Shown here piece after piece: positions 17,314-24,979 of a stretch of 29,082 nucleotides of DNA (positions within the stretch are counted from its first letter, which is position 1; every line of letters starts with the position of its first letter). The notes beneath the pieces were generated by a model. It ran no database searches. It was not told the origin of the DNA and saw only the letters and a program-made list of their open reading frames with translations. The translations under genes and the position numbers were made by a program. Location of the stretch: positions 1-29,082 of the forward strand of contig USBT01000011.1 of NCBI GenBank assembly GCA_900553025.1. Reading direction: 5' to 3'. This stretch comes from an uncultured Eubacteriales bacterium. Its GTDB lineage: Bacteria > Bacillota > Clostridia > Peptostreptococcales > Anaerovoracaceae.

Positions 17314-17355
17314 AAAACCCATATCTCTAAACTTAATATTAGAGGTATGGGTTTT
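17314..17355 (+). terminator. Rho-independent terminator of atoE, possibly bidirectional
   Basis: Arms 17314-17330 and 17339-17355 form a 17-bp stem with one G-U wobble and an 8-base loop, followed on the plus strand by TCTTTTC. On the minus strand A/T-rich flanks could also let it end whiA transcripts. Confidence 0.9.
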
Positions 17356-17470
17356 TCTTTTCCTTTCATACGTACTGTCCAGTATATTGAGAAAATTACG
17401 GGTCAAAATGCAAAAATTAAAATTTCTACCAACATCCGATGATACTGTTTTTCTATAAAATCTAATCCTA

Positions 17471-18412
17471 TTACAGGTTCTCTGCAATCTCACTAATTTT
17501 TTTAAGCCTGTTGTTAACACCGGATTTTTTTAGAGGCTTATCCAACATTTCTCCTAGCTGCGTCAAACTCGCCTCTGGATTTGCGAGTCTTGCAAGAGCA
17601 ACTTCCCTGAGTTTATCAGGTAAGAAGTCCTCTCCCTTAGCATCGAATATTTTTTTAATATCCTGCATCTGCCTGCCCGATGCACCTATAATTCTATCAG
17701 TGTTTGCTGTATCGCAGTTAGTTAGACGGATTGCCTCACTGCGCAATTCTTTTGTTATCATTATGTTCTCAAGTTCAAGCACTTTGCTATGAGCACCCAT
17801 AAGAGCAAGGAGATCACTTATATATCCTGAGGATTTGACGTATACAATGTAGTATTTGCCGCGTTTTATCATCTTAGCCTCAAGGTCATCGAAGGTTCCA
17901 ATAAGTCGCACGAGATCCTTGGACATCTTTTCACTTGCACACCGCCACTCCATCTGATAACTTTTCTCAGGGTTAGATACTGTACCTGCGGCGAGAAAAC
18001 TCCCCCTTAAATAACTCTTTCGACAGCACTTTGTCCTAATTATTCCAGGGTATATGCCATCCGAAATATAGTTATTACCTTGCTTAAGCATTAGTATGCC
18101 AGTTTCTCTCAAAATCGCTTCACTTCTCATATTTGGGGTTATTCTGAGCACGTAAACATTGCCCCTTGACAAATTCGTTTCTTCTTCGTATTCAACAATG
18201 GGGTCAATTTGAAAATACTCACTTAACATGACCTTAAAATGCCTCGCTACAGCAGCATTTTCAGTTTTTAATATTATATTAAATTTTCCATTACCTGCAA
18301 GACCGATACTTCCCGCCATACGAATGAAGCTGGCGATTTCCGCCAGCTTGCAACAATTTTTTTCAGTTTCAAATCTTGCCAGTTCGTTCTTTGTTTCCTG
18401 AGCGAATGACAT
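17471..18412 (-). CDS. whiA: WhiA-family DNA-binding protein
   Basis: Conserved Gram-positive protein, 313 residues: an N-terminal half related to LAGLIDADG homing endonucleases without the catalytic residues, and a C-terminal helix-turn-helix region (about 225-310, with LTQLGEMLDKPLKKSGVNNR). In Streptomyces it activates sporulation genes; in Bacillus it affects cell division and chromosome segregation. The C-terminal spacing and the start MSFAQETKNELAR are typical. GAGGAG precedes the ATG. It lies 70 bases after kce on the same strand and may be read from the kce promoter. Confidence 0.95.
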   Translation of the reverse strand: MSFAQETKNELARFETEKNCCKLAEIASFIRMAGSIGLAGNGKFNIILKTENAAVARHFKVMLSEYFQIDPIVEYEEETNLSRGNVYVLRITPNMRSEAILRETGILMLKQGNNYISDGIYPGIIRTKCCRKSYLRGSFLAAGTVSNPEKSYQMEWRCASEKMSKDLVRLIGTFDDLEAKMIKRGKYYIVYVKSSGYISDLLALMGAHSKVLELENIMITKELRSEAIRLTNCDTANTDRIIGASGRQMQDIKKIFDAKGEDFLPDKLREVALARLANPEASLTQLGEMLDKPLKKSGVNNRLKKISEIAENL

Positions 18413-18482
18413 ATATTTTCTCCTCTATATCAAAGCTTTGTGTATGTTATTACTCCGTTAGGTATAGAGCTTTAAATCTGAA

Positions 18483-19316
18483 CTATTTATTCTTTCTTGG
18501 TGGGATTCCAAGAATTTCTCTTGCTTCATCTGGAGTAGCGATTTCTCTTCCCATGATTTTAGCAAGCTTAACAGCCTTAGCAACAAGCTGTCCATTAGAT
18601 TCTGCAAGAACGCCTTTTTCAATGTACAGATGGTCCTCAAAACCTACACGAACGTGTCCACCCATTGCAATTGTAGCTGCTGCAATTGGCCAGCAATTTC
18701 TTCCAAGACCTGTAGCAGTCCAAGTGCATCCTGGAGGAAGTGAACCTACCATGAACACTAAATCACGAATAGTTGCGGTCATTGTAACTCCAAGCACAAA
18801 GTCGAAGTGCATAGGATCCTTTATAAATCCTTTTTTGTGGAATTTAAGAGCGGTGTCAACCATACCTTTTTCGAAAACTTCAAGTTCAGGTTTGATTCCC
18901 TTTTCATTCATGATTTTTGCAAAGTTAACAATTGTATCATCAGTATTCACAAATATTTCATCTCCACCGAAGTTACATGTACCACAGTCAAGGGTTGCAA
19001 ATTCTGGCGTTGGGACTACATCTGTAGATGCAAGTCTTTCAAGGTCAGTCATTCCAACCGCTCCACCTGTTGAAGGCTGAATAATTACATCAGGACAAAC
19101 CTCGTAAATTGCATCCATACATTCCTGAAATCTTTCAGTAGCCTGAGTCGGTGTTCCGTCATCCAATCTAACATGAAGGTGAATTACAGCAGCACCAGCA
19201 TCGTAAGCCGATTTGGCTTCTCTTACAATTTCTTCAACTGTGTAAGGTACAGCAGGGTTCTGCTCCTTAGTTACTTCTGCACCGCAGATGCATGAACTGA
19301 TAATTAATTTTTCCAT
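18483..19316 (-). CDS. kce: 3-keto-5-aminohexanoate cleavage enzyme (BKACE family)
   Basis: Zn-dependent TIM-barrel enzyme. In lysine fermentation Kce converts 3-keto-5-aminohexanoate plus acetyl-CoA to acetoacetate and 3-aminobutyryl-CoA. 277 residues, normal length. Metal ligands H46 and H48 lie in VIHLHVR, the same numbering as in the characterised Cloacimonas enzyme, and the third ligand E227 is in RVGFEDHLYI. BKACE enzymes differ in substrate. The lysine-pathway assignment is supported by close similarity in the motifs I can recall and by the Kdd-like regulator nearby, not proven. It has its own promoter and sits between rapZ and whiA, an unusual place. AAGGAG precedes the ATG. Confidence 0.85.
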   Translation of the reverse strand: MEKLIISSCICGAEVTKEQNPAVPYTVEEIVREAKSAYDAGAAVIHLHVRLDDGTPTQATERFQECMDAIYEVCPDVIIQPSTGGAVGMTDLERLASTDVVPTPEFATLDCGTCNFGGDEIFVNTDDTIVNFAKIMNEKGIKPELEVFEKGMVDTALKFHKKGFIKDPMHFDFVLGVTMTATIRDLVFMVGSLPPGCTWTATGLGRNCWPIAAATIAMGGHVRVGFEDHLYIEKGVLAESNGQLVAKAVKLAKIMGREIATPDEAREILGIPPRKNK

Positions 19317-19439
19317 ATCGTCTCCTTATCATAAAAACATAAAAGTAACATTTCTAAACTCCCGATTCAAATTCAGGTGTTTTAATATGTTCGTATAATT
19401 TAAGACTCAACACTCCATAAAATCAAAAATAATTTATCA

Positions 19440-19449
19440 AGGAGCTCCT
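19440..19449. promoter_or_regulatory. Palindrome just downstream of the kce promoter
   Basis: AGGAGCTCCT, a perfect 10-bp palindrome, flanked by TATC/AAGATA giving a longer imperfect symmetry. It lies about 10-20 bases into the predicted kce transcript, a plausible operator position. Confidence 0.35.
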
Positions 19450-19464
19450 CTTAAGATAGTTAAT

Positions 19465-19493
19465 ATTGTATCATTTTTAAAACTTTTCTTCAA
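19465..19493 (-). promoter_or_regulatory. Promoter of kce
   Basis: On the minus strand TTGAAG, 17 bases, TACAAT. The predicted leader is about 140 bases. The -35 box lies inside the downstream arm of the hairpin that follows rapZ. Confidence 0.65.
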
Positions 19494-19521
19494 GTACGTG
19501 TTCACGTAAGAAAAGAGTTTT
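19479..19521 (-). terminator. Hairpin downstream of rapZ
   Basis: On the minus strand AAAACT-CTTTTCTT pairs with AAGAAAAGTTTT around an inner TACGTG-AA-CACGTA stem. It is a strong hairpin about 35 bases after the rapZ stop, but only a four-T run follows in the arm, so termination may be partial. Confidence 0.55.
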
Positions 19522-19555
19522 ACACATAAAATAAGGATTGCACAAGAACAGATTT

Positions 19556-20422
19556 CTACAAATCTCTGTGCTCAACCGCCACCTGAAATCCGGAACCTGA
19601 AAATATAGATTCAAAGGTTTCAGCCATAACCACCGATCTATGCTGTCCACCCGTACAACCAAATGCAATATTCAGGTGATTCTTGCCCTCCTTTTCGTAA
19701 TACGGAACGAGGCCCTTTATAAGCCTTGAAAAATCCTCTATAAATACGTTTGTTACCTGATGCCTCAAAACATACTCTTGAACTTTTTTATTCCTACCAG
19801 TTAATTTTTTCAAGCTCTTTACATAAAACGGATTAGGTATGAACCTGACATCAATTATCATATCCGCCGCTTCAGGAAGACCTCTTTTGTACCCGAAGGA
19901 CTGGATGTTTATGGTAAACGGCATGCTCGGAACGTCATCCTTAAATGTCCTATCAAGCATATTATTAAGCTGCGACACCCTGAGTCCTGTCGTATCTACA
20001 ACGTAATCCGCAAGCTTCCTTATAGAAGCTAGAAGTTCTCTTTCTTTTCCAATAACATTCGCATCCGCAGCACCAGATGTACCCATATACAAAGGATGGT
20101 TTCTTCTCGATTCGTTAAAACGCCTCATCAGAGCCTTATCACTTGCTTCAACAAAAAGAATCTTAAGCTCAATATTTGGATCCTTTTTCAATCTCTCAAG
20201 GGCTGAGTATAGGTCATCAAAAAACTCTCCGCCTCGAACATCTATTATAATCGCAATACGACTCATATGAGAAGAAGCTTTTGAAAGTTCAACAAAACTA
20301 TCTATCAGAGAAGGCGGCATGTTATCAACACAATAAAACCCCTTATCTTCAAACCAATCCGCGACAACAGTTTTGCCCGCTCCGGATAAACCTGTTACTA
20401 AAAAAATCGACAGCTTCTCCAT
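19556..20422 (-). CDS. rapZ: RapZ/YvcJ nucleotide-binding protein
   Basis: 288 residues, normal length. N-terminal ATPase-like domain with Walker A GLSGAGKT (11-18) and IIIDVRGGEFF; the C-terminal domain carries AFGCTGGQHRSVVMAE, typical of RapZ. In E. coli it is an RNase E adapter for glmZ decay; in Gram-positives (YvcJ) it is an NTPase affecting competence and envelope metabolism. It follows the PHP gene by 66 bases in the usual murB-rapZ-whiA neighbourhood. Confidence 0.95.
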   Translation of the reverse strand: MEKLSIFLVTGLSGAGKTVVADWFEDKGFYCVDNMPPSLIDSFVELSKASSHMSRIAIIIDVRGGEFFDDLYSALERLKKDPNIELKILFVEASDKALMRRFNESRRNHPLYMGTSGAADANVIGKERELLASIRKLADYVVDTTGLRVSQLNNMLDRTFKDDVPSMPFTINIQSFGYKRGLPEAADMIIDVRFIPNPFYVKSLKKLTGRNKKVQEYVLRHQVTNVFIEDFSRLIKGLVPYYEKEGKNHLNIAFGCTGGQHRSVVMAETFESIFSGSGFQVAVEHRDL

Positions 20423-20488
20423 GCTACATCCCCAAACCTTACTTCAACAAGCTTATCAAAGACAAGCCTAATTTAATAGCTACAATAG

Positions 20489-21241
20489 CTACATTATTTC
20501 CTCAACATTAACAATTCTATCAACATCAAGCCCTGCTTCAAAAGCCATATCAAGTCCCCGTTCAAAGCTACCAACATTCTCTGGCTTGTGAGCGTCACTG
20601 CTTATCACAAATTTAACGTCATATTTGGAACAAAATACTAGTTCATCAACGGTTAAATGACCATGCCAAGGATTTATTTCCATCAAGGTTCCAGTTGACT
20701 CGCATGCCTCTGCAATTTTTTGAAGATCTATTGGCGCCTTATCCCCTGGATGTGTAAGAATCATTATTTTGTTATTATGTAAAGCAGATACCATCATTTC
20801 GGTGTTTTTCTTTTTTAGACTTCTCTCAAAGCATTTTCCCAAACCGAGAGACCATAGCCAGTTCCTGAGCATATAACCTCCTCGCACTCCAAAGTGATAT
20901 CCAGCATGGATAAAGTCGAACATTGTCTTCTCAGCTTCTGTCACGTCTATATTATTACCATGGTTGACAATATTAGCTTCAACGCTCATAAAAACAGTAA
21001 TCTCCGGGTATTTATGATTGAGTCCTTCTATTATTTCTCTCATGACATGAAAGTTTTTTCTCTTAACTCCGTATGATAGGTGTCCAGGTCCATGGTCCGA
21101 TATAGCTATAGAAGAAAGACCTTTCTCAATGGCAGTTTTTACATTGTCTTCTATGCTACCTTTGCCATGTGAAAAAACAGTATGTGTATGATAATCCCAT
21201 ATCATCCTATACCTTCTGCCATTTTTCTCATATATGTTCAT
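20489..21241 (-). CDS. PHP-domain phosphatase/phosphoesterase
   Basis: 250-residue metal-dependent hydrolase of the polymerase-and-histidinol-phosphatase superfamily. Metal-binding motifs: DYHTHT (H18, H20), ISDHGPGH (about 47-54), SVEANIV, LTHPGDK and SSDAHKPENVG near the C-terminus. Relatives include YcdX and histidinol phosphatase; no his genes are nearby, so the substrate is unknown. The ATG at 21241 has GAAGG 7 bases upstream; an internal ATG at 21205 is possible. Confidence 0.88.
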   Translation of the reverse strand: MNIYEKNGRRYRMIWDYHTHTVFSHGKGSIEDNVKTAIEKGLSSIAISDHGPGHLSYGVKRKNFHVMREIIEGLNHKYPEITVFMSVEANIVNHGNNIDVTEAEKTMFDFIHAGYHFGVRGGYMLRNWLWSLGLGKCFERSLKKKNTEMMVSALHNNKIMILTHPGDKAPIDLQKIAEACESTGTLMEINPWHGHLTVDELVFCSKYDVKFVISSDAHKPENVGSFERGLDMAFEAGLDVDRIVNVEEIM

Positions 21242-21287
21242 ATTCTAACCTTCAATTTCTAACCTTTAATTCTAATGTTAAATAGAA

Positions 21288-22151
21288 TTAAATAATAATT
21301 CTAACCTCTGGCTCAAGGTCAACTCCAAATTTTTCTTTGACAGTCTTCTGCACCAAATTCTTAAGCTCAATAACATCCGTGGCTGTAGCGCCTCCTTTAT
21401 TTACAAGGAATCCACAGTGCTTTTCAGATACCTGTGCTCCACCGATGCTATATCCTGCTAGCCCAGAATCCTGTATTAGCGCTCCTGCAAAATAGCCTTC
21501 TGGTCTTTTGAAAAAGCTCCCACAACTAGGCAAATTCAAGGGTTGCTTGCTATTTCTCCTCTCGGTATATTCATCCATTAATGATTTAATATCCAATTTT
21601 GATTTTTCTTCTAATTGAAATTCAACTGCAAGAATTATTTCTTGGCTATGCTTAAACCTGCTCGTCCTATATCCCAATTCCATCTCATCTTTTGAGAGCC
21701 AGTATGGCTTCCCACCATCGAAATTCATTACATAAGCTCTTCTCACCACATGGCTCATCTCTCCACCATAGGCGCCTGCGTTCATAAACAAAGCACCGCC
21801 TATACTACCTGGGATACCACTAATTTGTTCAAGTCCACTAAGTCCTAAATTCATGGCCTCGCGAGCAACCTTTGACAATAGAGTCGCACTACCTGCCTTG
21901 AGAACGCACCCTGAGGCAGATATTTTGTTGAAGCCTTCGCCAAGCTTGATAACTGTGCCATCATAAATCCCATCCGCAAACAAGGTGTTGCTTCCGTTGC
22001 CAAGAAGAATATGATTCTGACCATCTCTTGAAATTTCCGAAAGCAACTCCGATAGTTCAAGCTCTGATTCTGGAATCACTAGACGTTTGCAACTGCCACC
22101 AGCTTTGAAAGACGTATATTCTGCCAAATTACAATTTTTTATAATTCTCAT
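21288..22151 (-). CDS. murB: UDP-N-acetylenolpyruvoylglucosamine reductase MurB
   Basis: Flavoenzyme that reduces UDP-GlcNAc-enolpyruvate to UDP-MurNAc in cytoplasmic peptidoglycan precursor synthesis. 287 residues. FAD-binding motifs LLGNGSNTL (49-57 approx.) and GLEQISGIPGSIGGALFMNAGAYGG; the active-site serine is in SCGSFFKRPEG and the C-terminal glutamate in LEPEVRII. It lacks the extra loop of the long E. coli type, as expected in Firmicutes. The start overlaps the preceding permease gene by four bases. Confidence 0.96.
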   Translation of the reverse strand: MRIIKNCNLAEYTSFKAGGSCKRLVIPESELELSELLSEISRDGQNHILLGNGSNTLFADGIYDGTVIKLGEGFNKISASGCVLKAGSATLLSKVAREAMNLGLSGLEQISGIPGSIGGALFMNAGAYGGEMSHVVRRAYVMNFDGGKPYWLSKDEMELGYRTSRFKHSQEIILAVEFQLEEKSKLDIKSLMDEYTERRNSKQPLNLPSCGSFFKRPEGYFAGALIQDSGLAGYSIGGAQVSEKHCGFLVNKGGATATDVIELKNLVQKTVKEKFGVDLEPEVRIII

Positions 22152-23383
22152 ATAAGATCTTCCTTCTTAATATCATATTTATCATAATTCTGGTATGCCT
22201 TAGTATCAGAAGGCATATTTTTCTCATCCAGCTTAGCGACAATATGTCTACGGAAATAATAATATATAACCGCGAATACTGGAACTCCTAGAACCATGCC
22301 AATAAAGCCAAATAAGCCTCCACCTATGATGATTGCAAACATTATCCAAAAGCTTGGTAGACCAACCGTTCCACCCAAAATTTTAGGACCGATTACATTA
22401 CCGTCAAGCTGTTGAATTACGAGAATCATCAGAGCAAAATATACAGCCTGCAACGGGTCAACGGTTAGAATAATAATTGCACTTGGTATAGCTCCAATAA
22501 ATGGTCCGAAAAATGGAATAATATTTGTGATACCTATGATGGCACTTATGAGCAAAGGATACGGCAATCCTATTATATTCATTGTTATATATGTCAAAAT
22601 ACCAATGATGATTGAATCAATTATTTTTCCATTTATAAATCCACCAAAGGTTTTGTTCGTAAATGTGAAAAAATCGAAAATTTTGTTTCTAGTTTCTTCC
22701 GAAAATTTAGCTATTACTATCTTCTTAGATTGAGCAAGAAATAATTCCTTGCCATTAAGCAAATAAACCGCCACGATTACCGAAACTAGCACATTTAAAA
22801 TCGTCTTAAATGTAAATAATACACCCTCCGTAATCTTTTGAATATAAACGTCTAGGCTATCAACTATTCCCTCCTTGGACCAGCTCACAACCTTATACTG
22901 CAGCTGATTGAGCGCATCACGAATTGATTTTTCCGCAAAAGACAGAGAACCCTTGCTCAATTCCAGCTCTATCAACGCCCTTATTTTGTTTAAACTTGCA
23001 GGAGCAGATTCTATAATATTACTAATACTCCTTATAAGTTCAGGAATAATCATCCAAAGCACGCCACCTACTACGAAGCAAAGTATCAAAATTGAAGCGA
23101 TTGAACCCATAATCCTCGCAAAATTTAGAGTGCGTCTTCTTGTTTTAAACATCGAAAGGCTGTGATGATATGTAAATTTTACAGTAAAATTATACACAGG
23201 GCACAAAAGATAAGCTAAAACTCCACCAAGTAGGAATGGGAATAGAATATTTCCTATCGTATTGATAGCTCCTGATATATCACCCATGTTCGAAATTACA
23301 TAATGAAAAGTTATCAGAGCAACTCCGACTAAAAAGAGCGTGAGCCACAACCGAAAATATTTGTTCTTAAATCTGTTTCTCAA
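22148..23383 (-). CDS. AI-2E family transporter (PurR/YdiK-type permease)
   Basis: 411-residue integral membrane protein of the AI-2E/UPF0118 family, with about eight hydrophobic segments and the family region GKIIDSIIIGILTYI followed by IGITNIIPFFGPFIGAIPS. Members have been linked to autoinducer-2 export or Na+/H+ antiport; the substrate here is unknown. The start is a TTG at 23383 with AAGGAG five bases upstream. It begins a tightly spaced set with murB. Confidence 0.88.
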   Translation of the reverse strand: MRNRFKNKYFRLWLTLFLVGVALITFHYVISNMGDISGAINTIGNILFPFLLGGVLAYLLCPVYNFTVKFTYHHSLSMFKTRRRTLNFARIMGSIASILILCFVVGGVLWMIIPELIRSISNIIESAPASLNKIRALIELELSKGSLSFAEKSIRDALNQLQYKVVSWSKEGIVDSLDVYIQKITEGVLFTFKTILNVLVSVIVAVYLLNGKELFLAQSKKIVIAKFSEETRNKIFDFFTFTNKTFGGFINGKIIDSIIIGILTYITMNIIGLPYPLLISAIIGITNIIPFFGPFIGAIPSAIIILTVDPLQAVYFALMILVIQQLDGNVIGPKILGGTVGLPSFWIMFAIIIGGGLFGFIGMVLGVPVFAVIYYYFRRHIVAKLDEKNMPSDTKAYQNYDKYDIKKEDLI

Positions 23384-23424
23384 TTTGTCTCCTTAACATA
23401 TCTGACAACGACTACCGATGGTCT

Positions 23425-23500
23425 CTCGCAATGCAATCACCTGCAAAATACTTTGTCGTACACTCGCAATACAATCGTCTGCAAAACTCTTTGCTGCATC
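23425..23500. repeat. 38-bp imperfect tandem repeat between dsdA and the AI-2E gene
   Basis: Two adjacent units, 23425-23462 and 23463-23500, agree at about 28 of 38 positions. Each begins CTCGCAAT and contains CTGCAAAA. They fill most of the 122-base spacer. Confidence 0.65.
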
Positions 23501-23505
23501 ACCGT

Positions 23506-24825
23506 TTAGTTTTTACCCTTTCTGTAATACTCTTGCATTATATCTTCAGGCACTGCGCTTCCACCTGTTGCCCAAACTATATTAATTGGATTATAATCTT
23601 CTTCGTCATTTATTATTATATTAGACGATACAAGGCCTGGTCCTGGGAACGCTGCACATGCAGATGGTTCAATCCAAAGGTTTTCAAGCTCACCAAGATT
23701 AGCCAAGTAAGGGTATAGACGTTCATCCCTCACCGTGAAGCAACCATCAAGCAGCTTAGCCATCAATGGTGAAACTAGGGCTGAAGGTCTCGACACAGCC
23801 AATCCATCCGCTTCTGTCATACCCGACAGTCCGATATCCGTCGCTGAAATCTTCTCAAACTTTCCTGTAACAAGTCCCAGCGTCATTGCTGGAGCCTCGA
23901 CTGGTTCAGCAAAATATATGTGAACATTTTCTCCAAATTCATCCTTAAGACCGAAAGCAATTCCACCAGGTGCGCCGCCCACTCCGCATGGTATATACAC
24001 AAAGAGAGGACGCTTCTTCGAAACAGAAATATTTTGTTCTACCAGCTGTTTTGCCAGTCTACGTCCCGCAACTGCATAACCCAAAAATAAATCAACTGAG
24101 TTCTCGTCATCCACAAAATGGCATTTAGGATTGGCTAACGCTAGTCTTCTACCCTCAGCAACCGCCTTTTCATAATCTCCAGAATACTCGCAAACATTCA
24201 CTCCAGCCTTCCTGAGGACATCCTTTTTCCATTCCTTAGCATCATGTGACATGTGAACATCCACTTTGAAACCTAACTTTGCACTTATGATACCAATGGA
24301 CATCCCCAAATTTCCAGTTGATCCAACTGCGACGCTATATCCTGAAAAGAACTTTTTGAATTTATCTTCTGCTAAGATGCTATAATCATCGTCGTAGCTA
24401 AGAATTCCCTCTCCAATTGCCAGTTCTTCAGCATATTTTAAAACCTCATATATTCCGCCTCTAGCTTTAACTGAGCCGGAAATCGGAAGGTGGCTGTCAC
24501 ACTTTAGGAATAAATCACCATAAATCTTGTCGCCCTTGGATTCAATGTAATCTTTCATCTTTGGAATTTCTACAAGTGGAGATTCAATTATGCCTTTCTG
24601 GTCTTCCGTTTCAGGAAAAACACGCTCAATATATGGCGCAAATCTTATCAGTCGCGACTCTGCCTCGTCTATATCTTTAGTGCTAAAGTTGTCGCTATAC
24701 GCACAGCCTTGAGTGCATTTGTTTCTTGTATGCGTCGCACAATCATTATGCCAAAAAATCTCTCTTGCATTTGATATCTCATCAACAAAACATTCCATTG
24801 TTTTTATGTTTTTCTCTTCGTTCAC
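23506..24825 (-). CDS. dsdA: D-serine ammonia-lyase
   Basis: PLP enzyme that deaminates D-serine (and more slowly D-threonine) to pyruvate and ammonia in the cytoplasm. 439 residues, close to E. coli DsdA (442). PLP lysine K120 in PISGSVKARGGIYEV; phosphate-binding loop VGSTGNLGMSIG; also FVDDENS and FVYIPCGVGGAPGG. The N-terminal stretch (29-41) has three cysteines (C29, C37, C41) where I recall none in E. coli. The start is a GTG at 24825 with AGGAGGT upstream. It has its own promoter. Confidence 0.92.
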   Translation of the reverse strand: MNEEKNIKTMECFVDEISNAREIFWHNDCATHTRNKCTQGCAYSDNFSTKDIDEAESRLIRFAPYIERVFPETEDQKGIIESPLVEIPKMKDYIESKGDKIYGDLFLKCDSHLPISGSVKARGGIYEVLKYAEELAIGEGILSYDDDYSILAEDKFKKFFSGYSVAVGSTGNLGMSIGIISAKLGFKVDVHMSHDAKEWKKDVLRKAGVNVCEYSGDYEKAVAEGRRLALANPKCHFVDDENSVDLFLGYAVAGRRLAKQLVEQNISVSKKRPLFVYIPCGVGGAPGGIAFGLKDEFGENVHIYFAEPVEAPAMTLGLVTGKFEKISATDIGLSGMTEADGLAVSRPSALVSPLMAKLLDGCFTVRDERLYPYLANLGELENLWIEPSACAAFPGPGLVSSNIIINDEEDYNPINIVWATGGSAVPEDIMQEYYRKGKN

Positions 24826-24931
24826 GAAATACCTCCTAGAAAAATATCCATAACTTATCTATAACCATAACAAGATCGCGTAGTTCCGCATCTAAAATGA
24901 CAGAAGCAATGCTTTTCATTTCTCAATTTAG

Positions 24932-24960
24932 ATTATAACTCATCAAGTACTGAAAGTGAA
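24932..24960 (-). promoter_or_regulatory. Promoter of dsdA
   Basis: On the minus strand TTCACT, 17 bases, TATAAT, leaving a leader of about 100 bases before the GTG start. Confidence 0.6.
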
Positions 24961-24979
24961 TATTTTTATACCAATTATA

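Larger units (their letters stand above)
17135..17470. other. Convergent intergenic region between atoE and whiA
   Basis: 336 bases holding a direct repeat pair (17171-17198 and 17230-17257), a small GC hairpin CGCTC-GGC-GAGCG (17294-17306 approx.) and the strong terminator at 17314-17355. Open frames here are short, lack ribosome binding sites and cover repeats and the terminator, so I call no gene. Confidence 0.7.

Noticed and set aside
17222..17520. Two short open frames (one on each strand) between atoE and whiA
   Set aside because: They cover the direct repeats and the terminator hairpin and have no ribosome binding sites.
18376..19080. 234-codon open frame on the plus strand
   Set aside because: It lies opposite kce, has no ribosome binding site and its translation resembles no protein family; the minus-strand gene explains the open frame.
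18483..19555. Direct control of kce by the Kdd-like activator
   Set aside because: I found neither a -24/-12 promoter nor an AATTGTT...AACAATT palindrome near kce; its promoter looks sigma-70 type. The link stays metabolic inference only.
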